NCBI RefSeq assembly: GCF_036324505.1
Contig: NC_086370.1
Span: 1,431,259-1,495,258, forward strand
DNA length: 64,000 nt
Source of the DNA: Eleginops maclovinus
Taxonomy: Eukaryota; Chordata; Actinopteri; Perciformes; Eleginopidae
Direction of reading: 5' to 3'
Shown here: positions 43,060 through 53,279 of the stretch, one piece after another
Numbering within the stretch: the stretch's first letter is position 1
Layout of the letters: each line of letters opens with the position of its first letter
Program-made: the position numbers and the translations under genes
The notes under the pieces: generated by a model
Seen by the model: the letters and a program-made list of their open reading frames with translations, nothing else
What the model was told of the DNA's origin: nothing
Databases searched by the model: none

Positions 43060-44609
43060 GCTCAGGAGGTTAGTCTAGATCTGGAAGAGGAGTTTGCTGA
43101 TTTCAATAGGTTACTAGAAGATAGGACTGATCAATATCATACAGTATAAAAGAGAGACGCGACATGGAAAGCATATGGATTCGATTCTTCAGTGTTACAA
43201 ATGAAAGATAAGTGGGCAAGTAGGAACTTATGGTTCCAGCAGTTGACTCATTCCATAAGATCGGTTAGAGGATTTAATTGTCCATGTGTGGTAAGAGTTC
43301 CTCCACCAGGCACATGGTTTTCAATTTTAAGAGACAGTGCCTCAACCTTTAACTGCTAAATGTCAATCTTATGCCTTATCGTGGTTGTTGTATAAGCAGT
43401 ACTCAGGAACAGATATGGTGATGGCATTGTCAAGGAATTTATTTTGGCCCAGATCAGATTGTTTTTGGTTCAGAGATTTACCTTACATGGATCTGCTTGC
43501 TCAGCTGGAAAATAGGTTAACAACGGTCCCTGAGGCAATGGAGGTAAACCCTGGGAGGGCCAGCGCCTGTTTTTGTTCAAACAAAACTTATGATGGACAG
43601 GCATGTTTATGGGAATATCTGACTGCGATGAGTATTTGATGACCTTGGAAAGGCGTGACCGTACGGTTAGCAATGAACAGTATGAGGTGAAATTCTATGT
43701 CCTACACCGTGAACAGCATAGGACGGTGCTGGTGAAGGATCAGCTCTGGCCTGGTAATGTGACTATAGGACATTTCAAAGACCTTTGGTGGGTCTGCGGC
43801 GAGAAGGCATATATATTTCTGCCGTATGGGTGGACAGGATGTTGTTACATGGCAACATTGAAACTTCCATATGAGATCTTTTCTATGCAAAAGGAGGGAA
43901 TACATGATAGGAATCAATCTAATAGTCTCTCCAAAGGTAGAAAGAAAAGGGAGTGGGCACAATTTCATAATTTGGAATCCTACCATTGGAGGATCAGTAT
44001 AGGAGAAAAATGGGGTATAGGTCTACTTCCATGGTATGGGGTGACATTTTTTGGCGGATCACTAGATAATATCACTTATACCTTGCAGGGGTTTGCTAAT
44101 GAAACCATAAGGGGATTTGACTTCTATCCAATACTCAAAAGAGCCATAGGTTGACATTGTTAAAGCATGATATGGCGCTGGACTATACTTTGGCCAAACA
44201 AGGTGGCCTATGTGTGGCGTTGAATTTAACCGGAGACGCTTGTTACACTTTAATTCCAGATAGTTCGGAAAATATAACTAGTGTGATAGACGCATTGAAG
44301 CATATAAGGGATGCGTTTGGCCCATCACAAGGAGCAGGATGGTCTGCAAATGCTTGGTTGCAAGACAAATTCTGACCGCTAGGAGCAGTATTGATCCAAG
44401 TCATAGTGGCAGTTCTCATATCATTATGTGGGATGTTTTGTTTCTGTACGCTGTTATTGACCTTCGCAAAGGCTATGATACTGAGATGGGTTGGTGTTGT
44501 AATGCCTGGTGATCCATCTCAGATGCCATTATTACAGGTGGCTAGTATAGATGTCGACGAGGCAGAAGTGTGGATAGAAGGAAAGGTACTGGAGAAATAT
44601 CCATATTGA
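43060..44609 (+). pseudogene. ERV1 env (surface + transmembrane), broken
   Basis: Read in several frames. The surface part (about 43060-43930) carries Cys and Trp-rich text such as SKQYSGTDMVMALSRNLF-like segments and ends in a basic RKKR cleavage motif at 43939-43950. The transmembrane subunit follows: KHDMALDYTLAKQGGLCVAL, NLTGDACYTLIPD, an N-glycosylation-type NIT, a hydrophobic span beginning LGAVLIQVIVAVLISLCGMF, and a cytoplasmic tail to the stop at 44607-44609. Breaks include a stop at about 43147-43149, frame changes near 43340, 43620 and 44140, and TGA at 44373-44375. No signal peptide is identified. Confidence 0.8.
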
Positions 44610-45555
44610 ACGTCCGATTTTGATATACTCATGACATTTATATCTATTAGAGTGTTGTCATGTGGTAGTTATACTGGGGGATTTAGGTTTAGGGGAATAT
44701 GGAATTCATAACCTCTAATAATATGATATCGTGAATCTGACATTATCATCAGTGTTTGATGTTTTACTTTGCATCTGTTGTTTTCTGCAAAGATACTGGT
44801 TTTTGTTTTTCTTTCCTTCCATACGGACAAGGGGGGAATTTACACTGGAGGGATCCAGACACTTGAAATGTACAATTAAAATGGACTGAAGGATTCTGAA
44901 CAAGGACGTTGTGACAAAGGGTTCGGATTCGACAATGAGCGGCCCTACACTGAGAGTCGTCAACGCTGCTGCAGAGGAGCTGCAGTGTGAACCACTATTG
45001 TGTCTTTTCTTACATATATTTGTATGAGTTATACTTACCGTCCATAATATTGTCTCTGTATCTTTGTTTGAGGAATGATGTTATCTGATATTGAGTAGTA
45101 TATTGGGACCTCAGATGTTTTCTTTTTCTTTAACGCCTAGGGAAATTGGGTCTAGGCAGGGAAAGGTCCATTGGAAGGTGCGATGGGTCGACCAGCCAGA
45201 ATTTGGACAGTGTTTTGATTTTAGTTTCTGAGGTTCCATATGTATGTTTGCTTAAGTTATATTCTACACATATTGTTATAAATAATTAGATTTCCTCCTT
45301 TTGATGGGTCTGGAGTACTTTGTGTGGTCGCCTAAGACAGAGGGGCCGTGGGAGAAATTTCCTGTCTAGATTGTTTGAGGGTAAATTGGGAAGATGGCTG
45401 TCGGACGGGTTTTTTTTTTTGCTCCCCCCCACTCCAATAAAATTATATTCCATAAAATTATAGTATAAGTTAAAGTTGTGCTGTAGAAAGCATGTAGTGG
45501 AGGAATTGTTACCTATATCAAAATTGTTTGTCATGTCTTTGGTTTATTGTTTTGT
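44610..45555 (+). other. ERV1 region between env and hairpin
   Basis: Noncoding, strongly similar to 62386-63311 of ERV2. The short minus-strand frames here have no counterpart that would support a gene. Confidence 0.7.
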
Positions 45556-45589
45556 TTCGAGACTCTGTGTCGTCTCGAAGGGGGGAATA
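45556..45589 (+). promoter_or_regulatory. ERV1 hairpin and polypurine tract
   Basis: TTCGAGAC...GTCTCGAA (45556-45563 and 45572-45579) forms an 8-bp stem with a short loop. It is followed at once by GGGGGGAATA and the 3' LTR at 45590. The polypurine tract primes plus-strand DNA synthesis. The same arrangement is found in ERV2. Confidence 0.8.
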
Positions 45590-46015
45590 TGTGGTGTAAT
45601 TAAATTTTGTTCATACCCTACAGCTAGTTACTTTTCTGAGGTCATGAAAAGTGCAGAGAAGACATTGTTCAGGGGCCAGATGGTGGGCAATCGGATGTTG
45701 TATTTAATTTAAACCCCCGAAGTACGTTAGGAAGCCAAGATGAACGGAAAACATGTCACTTAGTGAGGCATACATTGTTATGATTACTTCCCGTGAGCAC
45801 ACACACTTTGGATGTTCACATAAAATGTTTCTCCTATAAATTGCATGCACAAAGACTGTTCGGGGGGCTTTTCCCCAATTGGCTCTGGGAACCTGTTTTT
45901 TGCCCGGGTTGGGGTATGATACAATGCTGTTGTAATAAACCTTATTATATACAAGCTGGTGTCTCCGGAGACTTCTTCATCATCTTCACAAAACATCGCT
46001 ACAAAATATACTTCA
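45590..46015 (+). repeat. ERV1 3' LTR
   Basis: Matches the 5' LTR but carries more differences, including clusters such as CTTTTCCCC in place of CTTCCAC near 45869 and a disturbed stretch near 45895-45910. Part of this may be sequence error close to the gap rather than age. Confidence 0.85.
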
Positions 46016-46374
46016 AGATCCCGTAATCTTTTTTTTTTTTATATTTATATCTGACTGTATATTTTATTAATTTATTTATAGACTGTCCTGTTCAGACAGT
46101 GTTTAAGAAGTGCAGTCCACATGTTTACATCATGTTTCATGAAACGTGAAAAGTTAGACATGTTTAAGAGGTAAAGCCACAGATTTGTTTTCCCTTTTTT
46201 GTTGTAATCTGTGCTTTAAATACATCTGATATCGTTTATGAACAGATTGATTTATTGCTTGTGTTTGTTGAAAAATACATGAAAGAAGAAAAAATAAACG
46301 ATATTAAATCGCAATTGCAATATTGAGGGAAAAAATATCGCAATTACATTATTTTCCAAAATTTTTCAGCCCTA
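46016..46374 (+). other. right end of the intron-containing hAT element
   Basis: AT-rich noncoding sequence leading to the terminal inverted repeat (about 46290-46374: AAACGATATTAAATCGCAAT...CAGCCCTA). Confidence 0.8.
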
Positions 46375-47122
46375 GAAAATATAAAAACTCGTGCCATTTT
46401 CAGCTCAGCAAAGTACCATGACCTAGTAACTGTAACGTTAACTGTGGTTAAAAATATTTTAAAAAATTTCCTGTTGTAATGTTAAATTGCTTCAATTGCA
46501 AAAAAAACTACAAAGGACCCCACTACAAACCCCGTCCTTAAATGCAAGTTCGCCAAGATGCATTGTGGTTGCGCACAATTTAAAAGATCTGAAAACTTTG
46601 TTCCCAATTGAAAGGTTTTCTGTGTTGCTAACTGTGTTTTGCTTGCTCAGCTAAAAATTAAACGTTAGCTAGCTGTTCAGTTCCATCAATGGCATCCGTT
46701 GCAAAGCTTAGCTACATAACTTACAAAAGAAAACACATTTCCTGAGATACCAATAAACCACCAGTAAATGCAGGTTTAAAATTTTAAAATTTGAGAGAAA
46801 AAAAATCACAGCTAGGACTTTGCTCGGGTAGAAACAAAAGTAATAGCGTTTTTAGCCCTTTAGTTCTAATGTTGTTCAAAAACCAGGCTTCTTTTCTATA
46901 ATTTTTTGTGGTTTTTAAGGAAGGCAAATTTGATGACACTGATGCTCCCCATCACTTGGCGTATATATAAATCATATTTATTTCTCTCTATCTATTTCTA
47001 TATAAAATATATGATATAATAGTTAAAGAAATTAATGAGTATAGCCAAAAATAATATAAATATCCGCAAATTCTGAGCAAAAGTGCACCTAAACCTGAAA
47101 AGCGGAAATCGAAACCGAATTT
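46375..47122. repeat. right part of the split 17936-18400 segment, running into gap
   Basis: 46385-46640 matches 18205-18400. The rest (46640-47122) has no counterpart in the window and no recognisable gene. It is AT-rich and ends at the gap. Confidence 0.6.
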
Positions 47123-47622
47123 NNNNNNNNNNNNNNNNNNNNNNNNNNNNNNNNNNNNNNNNNNNNNNNNNNNNNNNNNNNNNNNNNNNNNNNNNNNNNN
47201 NNNNNNNNNNNNNNNNNNNNNNNNNNNNNNNNNNNNNNNNNNNNNNNNNNNNNNNNNNNNNNNNNNNNNNNNNNNNNNNNNNNNNNNNNNNNNNNNNNNN
47301 NNNNNNNNNNNNNNNNNNNNNNNNNNNNNNNNNNNNNNNNNNNNNNNNNNNNNNNNNNNNNNNNNNNNNNNNNNNNNNNNNNNNNNNNNNNNNNNNNNNN
47401 NNNNNNNNNNNNNNNNNNNNNNNNNNNNNNNNNNNNNNNNNNNNNNNNNNNNNNNNNNNNNNNNNNNNNNNNNNNNNNNNNNNNNNNNNNNNNNNNNNNN
47501 NNNNNNNNNNNNNNNNNNNNNNNNNNNNNNNNNNNNNNNNNNNNNNNNNNNNNNNNNNNNNNNNNNNNNNNNNNNNNNNNNNNNNNNNNNNNNNNNNNNN
47601 NNNNNNNNNNNNNNNNNNNNNN
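47123..47622. other. assembly gap (500 N)
   Basis: Exactly 500 N. The sequence on its right side is abnormal (see 47623-48310). Confidence 0.99.
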
Positions 47623-50600
47623 GTGAAAATGAGGCGTTTTTTTTTTTTGATTTTTTAGCCCTTTTCCCGGGGGAGAAAAAAATTTTGGTGCGTGGGGCAC
47701 ACCCAAAATTTTTTTTTAACTTTTGTTCTTGTTACTAAATTTTCCAAAACAGCATGCACTTTCAAGAATATCCAAGAGTACAATTTCAAAAATTTCAAAA
47801 GGTTTTGGGGTTTCCGTTTTTATAATTTGGGTTAAGGGGGGAAATTTCCCCTGAATGGGCTCCTTTTTGAGATTTTCAGCTTCTTTCAGTGAAAATGACT
47901 CGGGTTTTTTTGGGTTTTTTTATCTTTTTCGTGAATATGCCCCTTTTTGGGAATTTTTTTGTTCTCTAGTGAGTAAAACACTTTTTTCTTTTTAAAATTC
48001 TTTTGGGGAACTGGGCCCCCTTTTCGTTTATTTTTTGTTGGGCTTTAGTTTGGGTAAGACATTTTGTATTTTTTGGGTTCTTTGTGAATACCCCCTTTTT
48101 TAGTTTTTTATTTCCTCTCTGCGAGAAAAACAAATTTTTGGGGCCGTTGACACACCAAAATGTTTTTAAAATTTTGTTTTTTTGGGGTTAATTTCCCAAA
48201 AAAAGCAGGGAAAAACAAGTTTTCCCCGAATTTCACAGGAAAAAAGTGCAAAAAAGTGTGTTGCATTTACATTTTTTTAAAATTTGGGAAAATTTTTTCC
48301 CCGAAAAATGAGGCCGTTTTTGTGATTTTCAGCTTCTTTCAGTGAACTGACGCCGTTTTTGTGATTTTCAGCATCTCTCAGTGATCTAAGACTCTTTTGT
48401 CATTTTTAGCTTCTTTCAATGAACTGACTCCGTTTTTATGATTTTTAGCTTCTCTCAGTGAGATAAGACGATTTTGTCATTTTTAGCTTTAGTGAACTGG
48501 TCCGTTTTTGAGATTTTCAGCTTCTTTCAGTGAACTGACGCCGTTTTTGTGATTTTCAGCTTCTCTCAGTGAGATAAGACACTATTGTCATTTTAAAGTT
48601 CTTTCAGTGAACTGAGGCCGTTTTTTTGATTTTCAGCTTCTCTCAGTGAGATAAGACACTTTTGTCATTTGTAAGTTCTTTTCAGTGAACTGGGGCCAAT
48701 TTTGAGATTTTCAGCTTCCTTCAGCGAACTGAGGCCGTTTTTGTGATTTTCAGCTTCTCTCAGTGAGAAAAGCACTTTTGGTGCGTGACACACCAACATT
48801 TTTCTAACTTTTGTTCTTGTCGCTTAATTCTCCCATAACAGCATGCACATACATGAATATCCAAGAGTACACAGGCAAACTTGCAAAATAACTGGGTTGC
48901 CCTTATATATTTTGTGATTTGGACATTTTCACTGAACTGACTCCGTTTTTGTGATTTTTAACTTCTTTCAGTGAACTGACGCCGTTTTTGTGATTTTTAG
49001 CTTCTCTCAGTGAGATAAGACACTTTTGTCATTTTAAGCTTCTTTCAGTGAACTGAGGCCGTTTGTGAGATTTTCATCTTCTCTCAGTGAGAAAAGCACT
49101 TTTGGTGCGTGACACACCAACATTTTTCTAACTTTTTTTCTTGTCGCTTAATTCTCCCAAAACAAGCACGCACATACAAAAATATCCAAGAGTACATATG
49201 AAAACTTGCAAAAGAAGTGGGTTGCCATTATATAATTTGTGATTTGGAGATTTCCACTGAACTGACTCCGTTTTTGAGATTTTAAGCTTCTTTCAGTGAA
49301 CTGATGCCGTTTTTGTGATTTTCAGCTTCTCTCAGTGAGACAAGACACTTTTGTCATTTTAAAGTTCTTTCAAGGAACTGAGGCCGTTTTTGTGATTTTC
49401 AGCTTCTCTCAGTGAGATAAGACACTTTTGTCATTTTAAGCTTCTTTCAGTGAACTGAGGCCGTTTGTGAGATTTTCATCTCCTCTCTGTGAGAAAAGCA
49501 GTTTTGGTGCGTGACACACCAAAATGTTTCTAAATTTTGTTTTTGGTGCTTTATTCTCCCAAAACAGCACGCACATACAAGAATATCCAAGAGTACACAT
49601 GAAAACTTGCAAAAGAAGTGGGTTGCCATTATATAATTTGTGATTTGGAGATTTCCACTGAACTTACTCCGTTTTTGAGATTTTAAGCTTCTTTCAGTGA
49701 ACTGATGCCGTTTTTGTGATTTTCAGCTTCTCTCAGTGAGACAAGACACTTTTGTCATTTTAAAATTCTTTCAGTGAACTGAGGCCGTTTTTGAGATTCT
49801 CAGCTTCTTTCAGTGAACTGAGGCCGTTTTTGAGATTTTCGGCTTCTCTCAGTGAGAAAAGCACTTTGGGTGCGTGACACACCAAAATGTTTCTAACTTT
49901 TGTTTTTGGCTCTTAATTCTCCCAAAACAGCACGCACATACTAGAATATCCAAGGGTACACATGAAAACGTGCAAAAGAAGTGGGTTGCATTTACATTAT
50001 TTGAGATTTGGACATTTTCACTGAACTGATGCCGTTTTTGTGATTTTCAGCTTCTCTCAGTGAGATAAGACACTTTTGTCATTTTTAGCTTCTTTCAGTG
50101 AACTGACTCCGTTTTTGAGATTTTCAGTTTCTTTCAAGTGAACTGACGCCGTTTTTGTGATTTTTAGATTCTCTCAATGAACTGATGCCGTTTTTGAAAT
50201 TTTCAGCTTATTTCAGTGAACTGATGCCGCTATTGAGATTTTCAGCTTCTTTCAGTGAACTGAGACCATTTTTGTGATTTTCAGCTTCTCGCAGTGAGAT
50301 ATGCCACTTTTCTGATTTTCAGCTTCTTTCAGTGAGATAACGCACATTTGTCATTTTTAACTTATCTCACTGAGATAAGGGACTTTTGTTATTTTCAGCT
50401 TCTTTCAAATGAACTGACGCCGTTTTTGTGTTTTTCAGCTTCTCTCAGTGCGATAAGGCAGTTTTGTGATTTTCAACCTCACTCAGATTGATGATACGCT
50501 TTTGTCATTTTTAGCGTCTTTCACTGAACTGAGGCCTTTTTTGTCATTTTTAGCTTATTTCAGTGAACTGAGGCTGTTTTTGTGATTTTCAGCTTCTTTC

Positions 50601-51044
50601 ACTGAACTGAGGCCGTTTTTGTGATTTTCAGTTTATTTCAGTGAGAAAAGCAGTATTGGTGTTTGATACACCTAAATGTTTCTAACTTTTGTTTCTGGTG
50701 CTTAATTCTCCACAAAAAGCACGTACGTACATCAATATCCAAGACTACACACGAATACAGTCAAAAGAAGTGTATTGCTCTCATACAATTTGAGGTTTTG
50801 ACATTTTTCACTGAACTGAAGCTGTTTTTGTGTTTTTCAGCTTTTCTCAGTGAACTGAGGCCTTTTTTTGTCATTTTCAGCTTCTTTCAGTGAACTGAAG
50901 CCGTTTTTGTGATTTTTAAGTACTTTCAGTGAACTGAGGCCGTTTTTTTTGTTTTTTATCTACTCTCAGTGCGATAATGCAGTTTTGTGATTTTCAACTT
51001 CACTCAGAGCGATTATACGCTTTTGTCATTTTCAGCTTCTTTCA
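47623..51044 (-). repeat. long 38/39-bp minisatellite array, minus orientation
   Basis: Several dozen tandem units of two types, TTTCAGTGAACTGAGGCCG plus TTTTTGTGATTTTCAGCTTC, and TCTCAGTGAGATAAGACAC plus TTTTGTCATTTTTAGCTTC. Copies of the roughly 165-bp module begin near 48770, 49085, 49490, 49853 and 50640, giving a higher-order period of about 300-800 bases. The first 690 bases after the gap are a degraded version rich in homopolymers. Short open frames inside are chance. Confidence 0.93.
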
Positions 51045-51137
51045 CTGAACTCATAGTTCGTGTTAATTCAGGGTTAATGAGTCATTTCCAGAATGGATTT
51101 AGAAAAGGAAGATTTACAATAGATGCTCTAGTTAGAG
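51045..51137 (+). pseudogene. I-type LINE reverse transcriptase, piece 1
   Basis: Reads NSGLMSHFQNGFRKGRFTID followed by ALVR, the motif before the first catalytic Asp in I/Jockey-type reverse transcriptases. It joins to 53280 once the intervening hAT is removed. The LINE is truncated here at its 5' side, next to the satellite. Confidence 0.75.
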
Positions 51138-52536
51138 CAGTGGTTCTTATTCTTGTTGGAGGTGCAGAACCCCACCAGTTTCATATGCGCGTTCACCGAA
51201 CCCTTCTTTATTGGAAAAATAAAATATGATTTTTTTCAAATTCAAGACATAGGTAGCTATATGTTTCACTGGTGCAGAATTACGTCGAATTCAGAGCCCA
51301 TTTCTTTACACAGCTCACTGAAGATACGGTGCCTCAGAGCACTATTTCGCACATAGTTCATGCATTCCGCTACAATTTTTAATACTTCTGCCAGTTTTGG
51401 AGGCAAGGTTTTTGTGGCCAACGCATGCCTGTGCAGAATACAATGCGTAACAATGATGTGTGGTGCATCGGCTTTCACTAGCGCACCAAAACCAGACTTT
51501 CTTCCCAGCATGACTGGAGCTCCGTCCGAACAAACTGCAGAAACCATATCCCACGAAATGTTGTTGTCTCTCAAGAAGTCATCCACAACTTTCTTCACAT
51601 AGGCTGCCTTAGTTGTTGTAAGAGGCTTACAAAATAAAAAAAACAAAAGTAAAACATCTTCCTTTATCACGTCGTCTTTCACAAAGCGCACGAATACAAC
51701 AAGCTGGCTTAGATTGGAAACGTCTGTGGTCTCGTCGAGTTGGAGGCTGAATTTTGCCAGGCTTGAAATCAGACCTGCAACTACTTGAGTCAAGATGTCT
51801 TTGCTCATCTCCTCTATTCTGTCGCTGATGGTGTCACTTGTGAGGAATTTGGGATAACTTAACTTCAGCCGCTTTTCCCAGCATGATATTCGCCATCTTC
51901 AACACAGCTGGTGTTATGAGTGTTTCACCAATGGTGTGTGGTTTGCCCTGCTTTGTGATCAGGTAAGCAACTTCGTACGATGCTGTGAGGATCGGTTTGT
52001 TGATGGGTACAACGCCGAGAACAGGCAGTGTAGCCTTTTCATCGAATCTGGCTCTTTTCACCTTGCATTCAGCAAGCAATGTGTTCTTGTATTCCCCATG
52101 TCCATGCTGCTTAAGGAAGTGTTCCCTTAGTTTTGCCGGTGCTAGACTAGAATTGCTCAACTTGGCATTGCAAATCATGCAGTTAGGACGCTGACTCCCA
52201 TCACGTTCCGTTATACATGTGAATCCATATTCCATATTCGTCCGACCACTTTCTTTTTTCGCTCGACATATTTAGTATGAAGGGATTAAAATACTAAGAA
52301 AGAAATCAAACAACGTACCATCACAACAGTCAAAAGTCGACTACTCAGCGCACCAAATTCCCTGCAGCACAGATAGTCCAAGCGATGTAGCGTGATCACC
52401 TGCAGCCAGTGATGGCAAAGCGGGGTGTGTCATCACAAATCATATGAGTCGGGTGTGTGTCTTGACCTCCGCCGAACCCCTGAGATTGACTCACCGAACC
52501 CCTGGGGTTCGATCGAACCCAGGTTAAGAACCACTG
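51138..52536 (-). mobile_element. Charlie/ZBED5-like hAT, internally deleted
   Basis: The left end CAGTGGTTCTTATTCTTG and right end GGTTAAGAACCACTG are hAT terminal repeats. AGTTAGAG (51130-51137) precedes it. AGTTAGAA follows at 52537 but there belongs to satellite; AGTTAGAG also follows the second right end at 53272. The element keeps the BED finger and the first half of the core but lacks the C-terminal half. Confidence 0.88.
51266..52235 (-). pseudogene. hAT transposase (ZBED5/SCAND3-like), partial
   Basis: N-terminal frame (52235-51834): FTCITERDGSQRPNCMICNA, LREHFLKQHGH (BED finger) and KPHTIGETLITPAVLKMANI. After a frameshift near 51835 comes the second frame (51808-51266): FSLQLDETTDVSNLSQLVVF (first catalytic Asp), VSAVCSDGAPVMLGRKSGFG (second), VTHCILHRHALATKTLP and CMNYVRNSALRHRIFSELC. 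It ends at EFDVILHQ, where intact relatives continue into the W-R block, so the C-terminal half is missing. Confidence 0.88.
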
Positions 52537-52971
52537 AGTTAGAAACATTTAGGTGTATCAAGCACCAATACTGCTTTTCTCAGTGAGAGGTGCTGAAAAT
52601 CACAAAAACGGCCTCAGTTCACTGAAAGTAGATAAAAAACAAAAAAACGGCCTCAGTTCACTGAAAGTAGATAAAAATCACAAAAACGGCTTCAGTTCAC
52701 TGAAAAAAGCTGAAAATGACAAAACAAAAATGCCTCAGTTCACACTGAAAGAAGCTGAAAATCACAAAACTGCCTTATCTCACTAAAAACAGCTGAAAAA
52801 CACAAAAACAGCTTCAGTTCAGTGAAAAATGTCAAAACCTCAAATTGTATGAGAGCAATACATTTTTTTTGCCTGTATTCGTGTGTACTCTTGGGTATTG
52901 GTGTACTTACGTGCTTTTTGTGGAGAATTAAGCACCAGAAACAAGAGTTAGAAACCTTTAGGTGTATCAAG
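52537..52971 (+). repeat. minisatellite segment lodged in the hAT, plus orientation
   Basis: Contains the units and one 165-bp module in reverse orientation to the adjacent long array. Details such as AGTAGATAAAAAACAAAAAA mirror 50940-50970, and the module matches 50640-50815. It therefore looks like an inverted copy of the near end of the 47623-51044 array. Confidence 0.88.
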
Positions 52972-53271
52972 CACTTTCTTTTTTCACTCGACATAGTTAG
53001 TATGAAGGGATTAAAATATTAAGAAAGAAATCAAACGACGTACCATCACAACAGTCAAAAGTCGACTACTGAGCGCACCAAATTCCCTGCAGCACAGATA
53101 GGCCAAGCGATGTAGCGTGATCACCTGCAGCCAGTGAGCCAAAGCGGGGCGTGTCATCACAAATCATATGAGTCGGGTGTGTGTCTTGACCTCCGCCGAA
53201 CCCCTGAGACTGACTCACCGAACCCCTGGGGTTCGATCGAACCAAGGGTTAAGAACCACTGAGTTAGAGTA
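52972..53271 (-). repeat. second copy of the hAT right end
   Basis: CACTTTCTTTTTTC... to GGTTAAGAACCACTG repeats 52247-52536 with scattered substitutions. It is followed by AGTTAGAG (53272-53279), the proper partner of the target duplication at 51130-51137. Confidence 0.92.
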
Positions 53272-53279
53272 TGTAACGA

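Larger units (their letters stand above)
39628..46015 (+). mobile_element. endogenous retrovirus ERV1 (defective, no pol)
   Basis: LTRs at 39628-40060 and 45590-46015 begin TGTGGTGTA and end ACTTCA. AGAT flanks the element on both sides (39624-39627 and 46016-46019), a 4-bp duplication as in gamma-type retroviruses. Internal order: primer-site candidate, 2.4-kb noncoding leader, short gag start, env surface and transmembrane parts, hairpin, polypurine tract. There is no protease, reverse transcriptase or integrase. Env is broken by stops and shifts. It is inserted into the 3' region of the hAT. Confidence 0.9.

Noticed and set aside
45556..45589. Hairpin followed by a homopolymer as a bacterial-type terminator
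   Set aside because: The run is G rather than T, and it is placed at the retroviral polypurine tract in a eukaryotic genome.
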